Notes: generated by a model not told the origin, from the letters alone. 64,000 nucleotides of DNA from Xanthobacteraceae bacterium (GCA_019746135.1 JAIESI010000118.1:1-64000); one strand, 5' to 3'; positions 33,294-42,471 are shown, counted from the first letter of the stretch. Numbers and translations: made by a program.

Positions 33294-33737
33294 TCAGTCC
33301 GGGCCCGGCACGGGCTTGAACCGCTTGGCACCGGGAATGGCGGCAAGCGCGGCAGCGGCCACCTCGCGGTCCTGCTCGCCGGTGCCGGAGCCCACCCCGA
33401 TGCCGCCGATCACATGGCCGTCGACGATCACCGGCAGGCCGCCGAACAGGTTGATGCGGTCGCCGTCGGTGCCGATGGCGAGCTTGATCTCCAGCGCCGG
33501 CGCAACGCCGCCGGTCGGGATGCCGTAGGCCGCCGAGGTCTGCGCCTTGCGCAGCGCCGTCTTGAACGACAGCGCAAACGCGCCATCCATCCGCGCCATG
33601 GTCAAGAGATGCCCGCCCGTGTCGACGATGCAGATGCATTGCGGCACGTTCATCTCGCGCGCCTTGGCGACCGCCGCGTTGAGCAGCTTCTGCGCTCCCT
33701 CGTAGGTGAGCTTCATGGATGGTGCGGTGTCCGCCAT
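33294..33737 (-). CDS. GlcG/HbpS-family heme-binding-like protein
   Basis: 147 residues. LTYEGAQKLLNAAVAKARE at the N-terminus, VDTGGHLLTMARMDGA, KAQTSAAYGIPT and VIGGIGVGSGTGEQD match the GlcG/HbpS family. Some members bind heme or small aromatics; most are unknown. It starts seven bases after the flavin monooxygenase stop, so the two are cotranscribed and it probably serves that pathway. Confidence 0.87.
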   Translation of the reverse strand: MADTAPSMKLTYEGAQKLLNAAVAKAREMNVPQCICIVDTGGHLLTMARMDGAFALSFKTALRKAQTSAAYGIPTGGVAPALEIKLAIGTDGDRINLFGGLPVIVDGHVIGGIGVGSGTGEQDREVAAAALAAIPGAKRFKPVPGPD

Positions 33738-33744
33738 TGCCTTG

Positions 33745-34989
33745 TTACCCTTGTGGTCTTGAAACCTGTTGCACGTTGTAGCCCACTACCTTCCGGTAGC
33801 TGTCGAAGATCGTCTTCATCTCGTCCTGGGTGATGACGTCTTCCAGCTTCTCGAAACGCTTGCCGCCGGTGCGCTGCTCCACGGTATCGACGATCAGGTT
33901 CGGCGGCGCGGTGCGGTTCTGCACCACGATCTGGCTGGTCGCCGGCAGCCGCGCCTCCTCGTAGGCTTTCAGCATCGCGACCGGATCGCTCTCGCTCTGC
34001 AACAGCCGCGCGATGGTGGCCGCATCGAGGATCGCCTGCGCGCCGCCGTTGCCGCCTTGCGGATACATCGGGTGCGCCGCGTCGCCCAAAAGCGTGACGC
34101 GGCCGAAGCTCCAGCGCGGCAGCGGATCGCGATCGACCATCGGATAGGACAGGATCTGCTGCGCGTTCTTGATCAGCGCCGGCACATCCATCCAGTCGAA
34201 CACCCAGTCCTGATAGGTCGGCACGAAATCCTCGAGCCGTCCGGGCTTGTTCCAGTCGACCGGCACCGCGACGTCGCGCTCGATCTCGCAGACCCAGTTG
34301 TAGAGCGTGTTGCCCTTGCCGTCGTAGTTCCGGCGCAGCGGATAGATGATCATGGTGGAATGGCGCGCGCCGATCCGGGCGATACTCTCGCCGGTGAGGA
34401 ACGGCTTGTGCAGCGTGACGCCGCGCCAAAGGTTGTAGCCGCGGAACTTGAACGGCCCCTCGTCGGGGTAAAACTGCGTCCGCACCGCGGAATGGATGCC
34501 GTCGCAGGCAATCACAATGTCGCCCTGCGCGTCCGGCAGGGCCGCCCCATCCGGCCCGGCGAAGTGCGCCGTCACCTTGCCGCCGCTCTGATCGACGCCG
34601 GTGCAGCGGTGCCCGGTGAAGAAGTTCTCCGCGCCGATCCGCGCGCGCACCGCCCCGAGCAGCACGCGTTGCAGGTCGGGACGCAGCAGCGAGATGTGCG
34701 GCCACTGATGGCCGGCGGCCTTGCCGAACGGCTCGCGGTAGACCAGCTGCCCGTGCCGGGTGAAGAAGGCATAGTCTTCAGGCTGGCAGGAGGTCGCGAC
34801 CAACTCGTCCTCCAGGCCCAGCACGCTCAGCTCCCGCATCGCGTGCGCGCCGATATTGATGCCGACGCCGAGCGCCCGCATCTCCGCCGCCGCTTCGAAC
34901 ACCCGGATGCGACGGGCCCGGCCCGTCGCGTGGAGGGCCAGCGCCAGCGTCAACCCCCCGATACCGCCGCCTATGACAATGATTTCCAT
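33745..34989 (-). CDS. FAD-dependent aromatic-type monooxygenase
   Basis: 414 residues, group A flavin monooxygenase: dinucleotide motif IVIGGGIGGLTLALALHATG at residues 4-23, the DG motif IACDGIHSAVRTQF and the second FAD motif LLGDAAHPMYPQGGNG. Closest in style to PhzS / salicylate- or 3-hydroxybenzoate-hydroxylase-like enzymes; substrate unknown. First gene of a pair with GlcG/HbpS. Divergent from the Crp/Fnr regulator gene, which may control it. Confidence 0.88.
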   Translation of the reverse strand: MEIIVIGGGIGGLTLALALHATGRARRIRVFEAAAEMRALGVGINIGAHAMRELSVLGLEDELVATSCQPEDYAFFTRHGQLVYREPFGKAAGHQWPHISLLRPDLQRVLLGAVRARIGAENFFTGHRCTGVDQSGGKVTAHFAGPDGAALPDAQGDIVIACDGIHSAVRTQFYPDEGPFKFRGYNLWRGVTLHKPFLTGESIARIGARHSTMIIYPLRRNYDGKGNTLYNWVCEIERDVAVPVDWNKPGRLEDFVPTYQDWVFDWMDVPALIKNAQQILSYPMVDRDPLPRWSFGRVTLLGDAAHPMYPQGGNGGAQAILDAATIARLLQSESDPVAMLKAYEEARLPATSQIVVQNRTAPPNLIVDTVEQRTGGKRFEKLEDVITQDEMKTIFDSYRKVVGYNVQQVSRPQG

Positions 34990-35171
34990 GCCGTATTGTT
35001 AGCATGGCCGATGCGGCGCAAAAGCTCCCGTCACCGCGGTGCTGGATTGCAAAATACCGGTATGGCTCTATCGTGCCGGTGGGACTGATAGGGCGTCGCC
35101 CGGATCGGGCCCAGCCGTTATTCGCGAGTATTGGGACGGGAAGGAGCCGCGGGGGCATCGCGCTCGCGCAT

Positions 35172-35219
35172 GCGAGCCATGAGCGCGTTTGCGCGCGTCT
35201 TCGACGCGCTGTGGCGAGC
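35172..35219. repeat. Dispersed palindrome in a divergent promoter region
   Basis: Copy with arms GCGAGCCA (35173) and TGGCGAGC and core gcgcgcgtcttcgacgcgct (35191-35210). It lies in the 346-base gap (34990-35335) between the monooxygenase and the Crp/Fnr gene. I see no other clear signal in that gap. Confidence 0.8.
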
Positions 35220-35335
35220 AGCCTGCGCGAGCACGTCAAGCGGCCGCTGGCGGCAGTCCGCGCCATTTGCGACCACGCCGCATTGCAGCGGAGGCCTATT
35301 CATGGTTGAGACGATTGAGGTCTGGGACATATTCG

Positions 35336-36025
35336 ATGAACAAGCCGCATGAAACGCTGGAGCGGGTCGGACTGCTGCGCTCGCTCGACGCCAAGGCCCG
35401 CACCAGCTTCGAGAAGCGCTGCCAGTGGCGTCATGCCCACGCCAAGGAATGGCTGCTGGAGCAGAACGACATCGGCACCGACATCTATTTCCTGACCAGT
35501 GGCGTGGTCCGCGTGCTGATCACCCCCTCGCCCGACCGCGAGATCATCCTCGGCGACATCGAAGCCGGCGGCTATTTCGGCGAGATGGCGGCGATCGACG
35601 GCCAGCCGCGCTCGGCCGGCATTCTCGCCATCACCGAGGCCACCATCGCCTGCATGTCGGCCACGGTGTTCCGCGAGGTCATCCACAACCATCCGGACGT
35701 GAGCGAGCAGCTGCTGCAGCAACTCGTCGCGCGCATCCGCACGCTCGACCAGCGCGTCAACGAATTCTCGTCGATGCACGTCAAGAACCGCATCTATGCC
35801 GAGCTGTTGCGGCGGTCGCGCCCGGATCCGACCGACGAGCGGCGGGCGCTGGTGTCGCCGCCGCCGGTGCATTCCGACATCGCGGCCCGCGTCAGCACGC
35901 GGCGGGAGATGGTGGCGCGGGAGCTGAAGGCGCTCGAGCGCAAGGGGCTGTTGTCAAAGCGGCGGGGCGCGTTCGTGATCAACAACGTGCCCGAGCTGAT
36001 GCAGATGCTGCACAGCGACGACTGA
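35336..36025 (+). CDS. Crp/Fnr-family transcription regulator
   Basis: 229 residues from the ATG at 35336. Cyclic-nucleotide-binding domain (about 10-125) with ILGDIEAGGYFGEMAAIDGQ and PRSA, the phosphate-binding cassette of true cAMP binders (GEMA, R-S), a dimerisation helix, and a winged HTH with SDIAARVSTRREMVARELKA. No N-terminal iron-sulfur cysteines, so not an oxygen-sensing FNR. It is divergent from the flavin monooxygenase operon. Confidence 0.88.
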   Translation: MNKPHETLERVGLLRSLDAKARTSFEKRCQWRHAHAKEWLLEQNDIGTDIYFLTSGVVRVLITPSPDREIILGDIEAGGYFGEMAAIDGQPRSAGILAITEATIACMSATVFREVIHNHPDVSEQLLQQLVARIRTLDQRVNEFSSMHVKNRIYAELLRRSRPDPTDERRALVSPPPVHSDIAARVSTRREMVARELKALERKGLLSKRRGAFVINNVPELMQMLHSDD

Positions 36026-36031
36026 ACGTTT

Positions 36032-36104
36032 GCGCATGTCCTTTCCGGAAAACCGGTGCCCATCCCGGGTCAAGTCCGGGGCATGCTTTTTCCGGGACAT
36101 GCGC
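36032..36104. repeat. GCATGTCC repeat with an inserted inner palindrome
   Basis: Perfect outer arms GCGCATGTCC (36032-36041) and GGACATGCGC (36095-36104). Compared with the copy at 13781, this one carries an extra inner segment (tcccgggtcaagtccgggg, itself palindromic) between ccggtgccca and ctttttccggg. Located just after the Crp/Fnr gene. Confidence 0.8.
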
Positions 36105-36124
36105 CACGCCCACCCCGCCCCTCG

Positions 36125-36364
36125 CTACTTCAAATAATTGCAGGCCACTTCGATGGCCGAATGCGCACCGGCCCTGCCGAGCACCGCGACGCCGATGATG
36201 AGGGCGTAGAACGTGAGCCACAGGCCGGCCACGTTCGTGCCCTTGCGGCATTGGTCGGAAGCCTTGTGATAGTGCCCGTGCGTGTCGCCGTGACGCTCGG
36301 CAACGTAGGGAGCGCCGACGACCGTAAACAGCCCGGTGCGGTCCTTGTCGCGATGGTCAGACAT
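36125..36364 (-). CDS. Small single-pass membrane protein
   Basis: 79 residues; ATG at 36364 follows GGAAGGGG. A His/Asp-rich N-terminus (HGDTHGHYHKASDQCRKG) precedes one membrane segment (about 46-66, NVAGLWLTFYALIIGVAVLG). Not recognised as a known family. Divergent from htpG. Confidence 0.65.
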   Translation of the reverse strand: MSDHRDKDRTGLFTVVGAPYVAERHGDTHGHYHKASDQCRKGTNVAGLWLTFYALIIGVAVLGRAGAHSAIEVACNYLK

Positions 36365-36607
36365 TGATTTCCCCTTCCAAATCACTTGTTCGCAATGCCG
36401 GGGACTGTGATGCCGCGATCCGGGGCAATGAAGTGCGATACGGCACAGAGCGAAATTCTGCTTTTTTATTCAATATGTTGAAGTTGGACAGGGATTGAAC
36501 CTGAGAGGCCGCCGTGGCATCGGCGGCGAGCCCATCCCCGGCCTTGAACTCCCGATCATTTCCCGCCATCTCCTTGCGCGTTCAACCGCCGGAGCCAGCT
36601 GCTGCAA

Positions 36608-38542
36608 ATGACCGACACGACTGCCGCGACCACCGCCTCCAAGCCCGAGAGCCGCGTCTTCGAAGCCGACGTCGCGCGGCTGCTGCACCTGATGGTGCAC
36701 TCGGTCTACTCCGACAAGGACGTCTTCCTCCGCGAGCTCGTTTCCAACGCCGCCGATGCCTGCGAGCGGCTGCGCTACGACGCCATCGCCACGCCCGCCC
36801 TCCTCGCCGACGATGCCAAGGCGCGCATCAGCATCGCGATCGACGCCGACAAGCGCGAGCTTGCCGTCGAGGACAACGGCATCGGCATGAGCCGTGACGA
36901 GCTCACCGACGCGCTCGGCACCATCGCCCGGTCCGGCACCAAGGCGTTCATGGACAAGCTCGAAGCCGCCAAAGGCGACGCCGGCAAGGGCGGCGACAGC
37001 GCGACGCTGATCGGCCAGTTCGGCGTCGGCTTCTATTCGGCGTTCATGGTGGCCGACCGGGTCGACGTGGTCTCGCGCCGCGCCGGCTCGGGCGAAGCCT
37101 GGCGCTGGTCCTCCGACGGCAAGGGCACCTACACGGTCGAGCCGGTTGACGTGACACAAGCGCCCGCGCGCGGCACCCGCGTCACCCTCCACCTGATGGA
37201 GGACGCCAAGTCCTACACCGAGCGCTACAACGTCGAGCGCATCGTGCGGGCCAATTCCGGCCATGTGCCGGTGCCGATCTCGATCGTCGAGAAGCCCGGC
37301 GCAGAGCCTGCGGAATTGGCCGACGGCGTTGCGCTGTGGACGCGGCCTCGCACCGAGATCAAGCCCGAGGAATACACCGACTTCTACCGCACCGTCGCCG
37401 GACAGTTCGACGAGCCGGCCTTGACCATCCACTTCCGCGCCGAGGGCCGCCACGAGTTCACGACGTTGGCCTTCGTGCCGACCTCGAAGCCGTTCGATCT
37501 CTACGATCCCGGCCGCAAGAGCCGGATGAAGCTCTACGTCAAGCGCGTGTTCATCACCGCCGACGCCGAGATCGTGCCGCACTACCTGCGCTTCGTGCGC
37601 GGCATCGTCGATTCCGCCGACCTGCCGCTCAGCCTGTCGCGCGAGATGATCCAGACGAGTCCCATTCTGGCCGCGATCAAGAAGAGCGTCACCGGCCGCG
37701 TGCTGACCGAGCTGGAAAAGCTCGCCGAAAGCAACGCCGAGGCCTACGGCAAGATCTGGGACGCGTTCGGCCCGGTGCTGAAGGAGGGCATCTACGAGGA
37801 CTACGAGCGCAAGGACCAGTTGTTGGGACTGGCGCGCTTCCGCACCACCGCGCAGCCGGAGGTGCGGCGCAGCCTCAAGGACCATGTCGCTGCGCTCAAG
37901 CCGAACCAGACCGCGATCTACTACATCGCCGGCGACAATCTCGCCCAGATCGAAGCCTCGCCGCATCTCGAGGGCTTCCGCGCCCGCGGTGTCGAGGTGC
38001 TCCTGCTCTCCGACATCGTCGACAGCCTATGGGTGACCTACAACCCGTCGTTCGACGGCAAGCCGTTCCGCTCGGTGACCCAGGGCGCGGCCGACCTGGC
38101 GGCGATCCCACGGCTCGACGACCAGAAGCAGGACGAGAGGCCCGAGAGCACCGAGGCGGTCACAAACTTCATCGCCTTCGTCAAGCTGACGCTCGGCGAG
38201 GCGGTGTCCGACGTGCGTACCTCCGACCGCCTCACCGACAGCGCGGTCTGCCTGGTCGCGCCGGAAGGCGGCCCCGACCGCTCGCTGGAGAAACTATTGG
38301 CGGGTTCTGGCCGCGCGGCGCCTTCGGCCAAGCCGATCCTCGAGATCAACCCGCACCACGGGGTTGTCGTGTCGCTGGCCGCGCTGGGCGACGGCGACAA
38401 TGCGTTCAAGGAGGACGCGGCGCATCTGCTGTTCGACGAGGCGCGCGTGCTCGAGGGCGACCGGCCGGCCGACGCCAAGGCGTTTTCGGCGCGACTCGCG
38501 CGGCTGCTCAATCGCGGATTGCAGGCCAGCAAGCCGGGCTAA
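36608..38542 (+). CDS. htpG: Molecular chaperone HtpG (Hsp90)
   Basis: 644 residues, full length. GHKL ATPase N-terminus: LRELVSNAADACERLR, VEDNGIGMSRDEL, LGTIARSGTKAF, IGQFGVGFYSAFMVAD; middle domain with VKRVFITADAE and the Arg switch region LPLSLSREMIQ; C-terminal dimerisation domain. ATP-dependent cytosolic chaperone. No heat-shock promoter could be identified with confidence. The last codons are followed by a ParDE module on the other strand. Confidence 0.96.
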   Translation: MTDTTAATTASKPESRVFEADVARLLHLMVHSVYSDKDVFLRELVSNAADACERLRYDAIATPALLADDAKARISIAIDADKRELAVEDNGIGMSRDELTDALGTIARSGTKAFMDKLEAAKGDAGKGGDSATLIGQFGVGFYSAFMVADRVDVVSRRAGSGEAWRWSSDGKGTYTVEPVDVTQAPARGTRVTLHLMEDAKSYTERYNVERIVRANSGHVPVPISIVEKPGAEPAELADGVALWTRPRTEIKPEEYTDFYRTVAGQFDEPALTIHFRAEGRHEFTTLAFVPTSKPFDLYDPGRKSRMKLYVKRVFITADAEIVPHYLRFVRGIVDSADLPLSLSREMIQTSPILAAIKKSVTGRVLTELEKLAESNAEAYGKIWDAFGPVLKEGIYEDYERKDQLLGLARFRTTAQPEVRRSLKDHVAALKPNQTAIYYIAGDNLAQIEASPHLEGFRARGVEVLLLSDIVDSLWVTYNPSFDGKPFRSVTQGAADLAAIPRLDDQKQDERPESTEAVTNFIAFVKLTLGEAVSDVRTSDRLTDSAVCLVAPEGGPDRSLEKLLAGSGRAAPSAKPILEINPHHGVVVSLAALGDGDNAFKEDAAHLLFDEARVLEGDRPADAKAFSARLARLLNRGLQASKPG

Positions 38543-38591
38543 AGCGGTGTTGCCGTGCAAACGCCATGAGAACCAAATCGGTCGGCGTGGA

Positions 38592-38882
38592 CTAAAGATG
38601 CCGTTCGAAGTCCATGCTCTGATGCAGAATGCGAACCACGACAATGCCGCTCTCGTGGCGCCTGAAGAAAAGGACATGGCTGCCAGCGGAGTACTTGTAA
38701 TAGCCGGCCCGGATATGGTCGCAAGACCGCCATCGGCGAGGCTCGGCCGCAACAAGGTGCATGGCAGCGTCCAGAAGTCCGGCGTAACGATCGGCTTGGT
38801 CAGCGTTCCAACGATCGGCGGTGTACGCCCAGATCGCCTTCAAATCGGCGTGCGCCCGCGGTGTGAGAACGTAGCCGCTCAT
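38592..38882 (-). CDS. parE: ParE/RelE-superfamily toxin
   Basis: 96 residues with YVLTPRAHADLKAIWAYTAD at the start, the ParE helix pair, RSCDHIRAGYYKYSAGSHVLFF and VRILHQSMDFERHL at the end, all typical of ParE toxins (gyrase inhibitors) rather than ribosome-cutting RelE. Its start overlaps the antitoxin stop by four bases (ATGA), the usual antitoxin-first layout. Confidence 0.92.
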   Translation of the reverse strand: MSGYVLTPRAHADLKAIWAYTADRWNADQADRYAGLLDAAMHLVAAEPRRWRSCDHIRAGYYKYSAGSHVLFFRRHESGIVVVRILHQSMDFERHL

Positions 38883-39130
38883 CGCGGCTGGGCGCGGTCC
38901 CGATGCATTTCATCAAGGAAGTCGTTCAGATCGAACGGCGTCGGCGCTCCGCTCTGCTCGCCTTCGATCAGGGCAGCGCGCAGCCGTTCGATCTTCAGTT
39001 CCTGCTCCTCAAGCAGACGAAGGCCGGCGCTCACCACATCACTCGGGGATCGATATCGGCCCGCTTGCACCTGGCGCTCGATGAAATCGGCGAAATGATC
39101 ACCGACGGTCACGGATGTGTCCTTGCTCAT
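38879..39130 (-). CDS. parD: ParD-family antitoxin
   Basis: 83 residues. Ribbon-helix-helix N-terminus (SVTVGDHFADFIERQVQAGR, YRSPSDVVSAGLRLLEE), then an unstructured toxin-binding tail (TPFDLNDFLDEMHRD). It should neutralise ParE and repress its own promoter. No Shine-Dalgarno precedes the ATG; a palindrome abuts the start codon instead. Confidence 0.92.
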   Translation of the reverse strand: MSKDTSVTVGDHFADFIERQVQAGRYRSPSDVVSAGLRLLEEQELKIERLRAALIEGEQSGAPTPFDLNDFLDEMHRDRAQPR

Positions 39131-39164
39131 GCCGCAAGTCTACCAGATTTGGCATTTGCGGCAA
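39130..39164 (-). promoter_or_regulatory. Candidate parDE promoter/operator
   Basis: Perfect 8-bp inverted repeat TGCCGCAA (39130-39137) / TTGCGGCA (39156-39163) with 18 bases between. On the minus strand TTGCCG (39164-39159) and TAGACT (39142-39137), 16 bases apart, could be the -35 and -10, so transcription would begin at or next to the ATG: a leaderless mRNA under ParD control. The repeat is seen; the promoter reading is inference. Confidence 0.45.
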
Positions 39165-39324
39165 TTCAGCAAGATCAACAGTGTCGAACCTCAGAAACTC
39201 CGGCGCTGCCCACCTTCCCGACCTAGAATGGGCGGCCCGTTCTGCGACGGAATGACCGCGTTGCTCCCCGCGCAAGCCTCCACGTACTAGAGTGGCTCCC
39301 GCTCGGACAACAAACGGAGAACGC

Positions 39325-40380
39325 GTGAGCACAGACACCCTGCTGGTCGGCAGCATTCCGCTCGACACCGTCGAAGATGTGTTTCGCCAATTCGGCGGCC
39401 CGCTGGGCCCCTCGCTCAAGACCATGCCCGACGGCGAGGTCGGCCCGCGGCGGCACTGGATCAGCCGCATCCATTATCAGGTGCTGGCCGGCCATCCCGA
39501 GCTCGAGGTGGCGCGCCATCCCGCCGCCGACGACAGCGGCGTCGAGCGCCAGTTCCCGCGCAACGCCGGCGACAGCTGGCTGTTCAAGGTCAAGGACGGC
39601 GTCGAGCGGGTGCGGTTCGGCGATCCCGGCTGGCGCATCGGCTACGCGCGCGACGCGGTGAACTCCTACTTCGTGTTCAAAACGCTGCGCGAGAAGGGCG
39701 AGCTTGCCAAGCACCTGCGCTTCCAGGTGTCGCTTGCTTCGGTCAACAGCGCGCTGCCGCCACGGATTTTCCCGAACCACGCCGACATCGCCAGGATCCG
39801 GCCGGGCTTCACCGAGGCGATGGCCGCCGAGGCCGCCATGATCTGCCAGAAGATCCCGCACAACGATCTCGCCATCCAGTGGGACTGCTCGACCGAGGTG
39901 CAGGACGCCTACGGCGCGGTGCAGGGCTTTTCCGCCGACGGCGCGATCGAGCGCAACACCGCCCAGTTCCGCACGCTGTCGGCGCGCATTCCGGAGGCGG
40001 TGCAGCTCGGCTATCACTTCTGCTTCGGCACGCTCGGCGGATGGCCGCGTTTCGCGCCGGCCGACCTTTCCGCGACCGTCGAGCTCGCCAACGCTACGGT
40101 CGAAGCCTCCGGCCGCCGCGTCGACTGGATCCACATCCCGGTGCTGCCGGACGTCGGCGAGGCGTTCTTTGCGCCGCTAAAGAACCTCAAGCCGAAGGGC
40201 GCGCGGGTCTATCTCGGCGTGGTGCATCACATGGACGGGTTCAAGCAGCGCATCGCCCATGCGCGCAAGTTCCTGCCCGACTTCGGCGTCGCCGGTTACT
40301 GCGGCTTCGGCCGCGTGCCGCCTGCAGAGATTCCGGGCGTGCTCAAGGAGCATCAACAAGCCATCGAAGCCGCGCGTTAA
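39325..40380 (+). CDS. MetE/UROD-like barrel protein of unknown function
   Basis: 351 residues from a GTG at 39325 (CGGAGAAC upstream). Opening TLLVGSIPLDTVEDVFRQFG, then FPNHADIARIRPGFTEAM, AIQWDCSTEVQD and VYLGVVHHMDG near the end recall cobalamin-independent methionine synthase / uroporphyrinogen decarboxylase barrels, but the zinc-ligand pattern of MetE is not obvious. Probably a small-molecule enzyme. It is 23 bases upstream of a Bug receptor gene in the same direction, so substrate uptake and turnover may be linked. Confidence 0.65.
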   Translation: MSTDTLLVGSIPLDTVEDVFRQFGGPLGPSLKTMPDGEVGPRRHWISRIHYQVLAGHPELEVARHPAADDSGVERQFPRNAGDSWLFKVKDGVERVRFGDPGWRIGYARDAVNSYFVFKTLREKGELAKHLRFQVSLASVNSALPPRIFPNHADIARIRPGFTEAMAAEAAMICQKIPHNDLAIQWDCSTEVQDAYGAVQGFSADGAIERNTAQFRTLSARIPEAVQLGYHFCFGTLGGWPRFAPADLSATVELANATVEASGRRVDWIHIPVLPDVGEAFFAPLKNLKPKGARVYLGVVHHMDGFKQRIAHARKFLPDFGVAGYCGFGRVPPAEIPGVLKEHQQAIEAAR

Positions 40381-40403
40381 TCGCGGACCCGGGAGGAATC
40401 GAC

Positions 40404-41375
40404 ATGACATCTGGACTGACGGCCGCTCTCCTGGCCGCGGCCACGCTCGCCGCCTTCGCATCACCCGCGCCCGCGCAAGGTTTCCCGGATCGTCCGGTCA
40501 AGGTGATCGTGCCGACCGCGCCCGGCGGCTCGATCGACACCACCGCGCGCACCATCGCCGACAAGATGCAGGCGAAGTGGGGCAGGCCGGTCGTGGTCGA
40601 GAACCGGCCCGGTGCCGCCATGCGGCTCGGCGCGGAAGCCGTGCAGAAATCGCCGGCCGACGGCTACACCCTGCTGGTGGCGCACGACGGCACCATGGCG
40701 ATCAACCCGCTGGTGTTTGCCGACCTGCCCTACAACCCGCAGAAGGACTTCGTGCCGCTCGGCCTCGTCACAGCGATCCCTGAAGCGCTGATGGTGAATG
40801 TCAGCGTTCCGGCTAAGTCGGTCATCGAGCTGATTGCGCTGGCGAAGAAGGAGCCCGGCCAGCTCACCCACGCCTCCGGCGGCTCGGCAACGCTGCTCGC
40901 GCTGGAGCTGTTCAAGGCGATGGCCGGCATCGACATCCGCAGCATTCCCTATCGCGGCGGCGCGCCGGCCGTCACCGCGACGATCGGCGGCGAGACCGGC
41001 ACGATCATCGCCGATCTCACCACGGGCAGCCCGGCCTTGCAGTCGGACCGCATCCGCACGCTCGCCGTGACCAGCAAGGAGCGTTCGCGGAAGTATCCGA
41101 ACGTGCCGACGCTCGATGAGGCCGGCGTCCCGGGCTACGAGGTCAACACCTGGATCGGCTTCTTCGCGCCGGCCGGCACGCCGAACGACGTGGTGTCCGC
41201 CATCGAGGCCGCAATCAAGGATGCCGTGGCGATGCCGGACGTCCGCGCTCGCCTCGAAACCACCGGCGCGAACATGCGGACCGGGAGCGCAGAGGAGATG
41301 CGCCAGGTGCTGGCGGTCGACGTCGCCAAATGGGCGAAGCTCGTGAAGGACAAGAACATCAAGCTCGCGCCGTAA
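40404..41375 (+). CDS. Bug/TctC-family periplasmic binding protein
   Basis: 323 residues; ATG at 40404 after GGGAGGAAT. Signal peptide ending SPAPAQG (about 25), FPDRPVKVIVPTAPGGSIDT, ENRPGAAMRLGAE and SPADGYTLLVAHDG. Operon partner of the MetE-like protein. No TctA/TctB in the window. Confidence 0.9.
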   Translation: MTSGLTAALLAAATLAAFASPAPAQGFPDRPVKVIVPTAPGGSIDTTARTIADKMQAKWGRPVVVENRPGAAMRLGAEAVQKSPADGYTLLVAHDGTMAINPLVFADLPYNPQKDFVPLGLVTAIPEALMVNVSVPAKSVIELIALAKKEPGQLTHASGGSATLLALELFKAMAGIDIRSIPYRGGAPAVTATIGGETGTIIADLTTGSPALQSDRIRTLAVTSKERSRKYPNVPTLDEAGVPGYEVNTWIGFFAPAGTPNDVVSAIEAAIKDAVAMPDVRARLETTGANMRTGSAEEMRQVLAVDVAKWAKLVKDKNIKLAP

Positions 41376-41562
41376 GCCGCCGCGGCAACGCGGCGCGGCC
41401 GGTTCCGTTCGGCGCGGTTCCGGCAGGGGCAGCGGCTTGAACCAGCCACGCCTGCGTTGCGACCAAGCAAAGCCTCGAGCGGCATGACCGCCGACGCCCC
41501 TCAATTGCTGATCCATCGAGGAGAGTGAACCGCACGACCCGTTCAGCCGGAGGAGAACCGCG

Positions 41563-42057
41563 ATGCGCGCAACCACCCGCCTGGTTCCGAGCGCTCTGTG
41601 CGCTCTGACTTTTCTGCTGACAACGGCTCCGGCAGCCTACGCCAAGCCCAACAGCATGACCAACTGCACGACAAGCCAGCTCAAGGCGTTTTTGAAGACA
41701 AAAGACGGCAAGAAGTGCATCAGTCAAAAGGAGCAAGACCTCATAAACGGCAGCAAGACTTCTCACGACGCATACTGCTCGAGTTCCGGCACGTTCCTCT
41801 GCTGCCAATATGACGAAAATAACAAGCGGGTCGACCATACCTGCGAGACGGTCAAGGAAGTGCGCGTGCCCTTTGCGCCGCGCGCGACGACAAACAAGCC
41901 GATATCGTCGTCGCCGACTGCCGAGAAAGGCGGAGGCGGCATGCCGCAGCCCGGCTTGTTGGACGAGCGCGGTGGAGGTGTGGGGCCGCGTGGGCCAGCC
42001 CCGACCGGCGTCGCACCCACCACGCCCGCCGCGCCGCCGCCGCTCAAGCTGAACTGA
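41563..42057 (+). CDS. Secreted Cys-containing protein of unknown function
   Basis: 164 residues; ATG follows CCGGAGGAG. Signal peptide to about 27 (APAAYAK). Six cysteines (CTTSQ, KKCIS, YCSSS, FLCCQY, HTCETV) in the first hundred residues suggest disulfides; the second half is Gly/Pro-rich and probably disordered. No family recognised. Confidence 0.72.
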   Translation: MRATTRLVPSALCALTFLLTTAPAAYAKPNSMTNCTTSQLKAFLKTKDGKKCISQKEQDLINGSKTSHDAYCSSSGTFLCCQYDENNKRVDHTCETVKEVRVPFAPRATTNKPISSSPTAEKGGGGMPQPGLLDERGGGVGPRGPAPTGVAPTTPAAPPPLKLN

Positions 42058-42071
42058 GCGCGAGCCTGCGC

Positions 42072-42362
42072 TCACTTGGGTCCGGTCGCGGCCGGCGGGT
42101 ACTGCAGCCCGACGTGGTCCGCCTTGCGCCACACCACGCGCGCGGCCTTGCGGACATTGCCGACGACGACGTGAACGACCGGCGGCAGGTCGATGTTCTC
42201 CGACAGCTTGAGTCGCGTGCCGCCTTCCGAGATATCCCAGACGAAGCAGGTGATCAGTGCGCGGCCGCGCCCGGGGTCGAGCTTGATCAGGCAATTGTCG
42301 ACGCGCCGGCGTGGTTCGGAGCGGCGATCGACGAAGAAGGGCTGCAGGAACGAATCCGCCAT
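42072..42362 (-). CDS. PilZ-domain protein
   Basis: 96 residues, a single PilZ domain: RRSEPRRRVD supplies the RxxxR c-di-GMP-binding arginines and DISEGGTRLKL the D/NxSxxG motif. Probably a c-di-GMP effector. Convergent with the secreted Cys protein, 14 bases apart. Confidence 0.85.
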   Translation of the reverse strand: MADSFLQPFFVDRRSEPRRRVDNCLIKLDPGRGRALITCFVWDISEGGTRLKLSENIDLPPVVHVVVGNVRKAARVVWRKADHVGLQYPPAATGPK

Positions 42363-42471
42363 GGGCGGGGCAGAAACTACCCGCAGGAAATAACGAATTG
42401 CTCAACGCGAACGCACCGCACTGCGCCATTTTTGATTCGAATGGCGCTGATCGGGAACCACATACGCCACC

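Noticed and set aside
36480-36545. tRNA-like stretch with ggattgaacc
   Set aside because: It resembles a T-arm only locally; no acceptor, D or anticodon stems pair.
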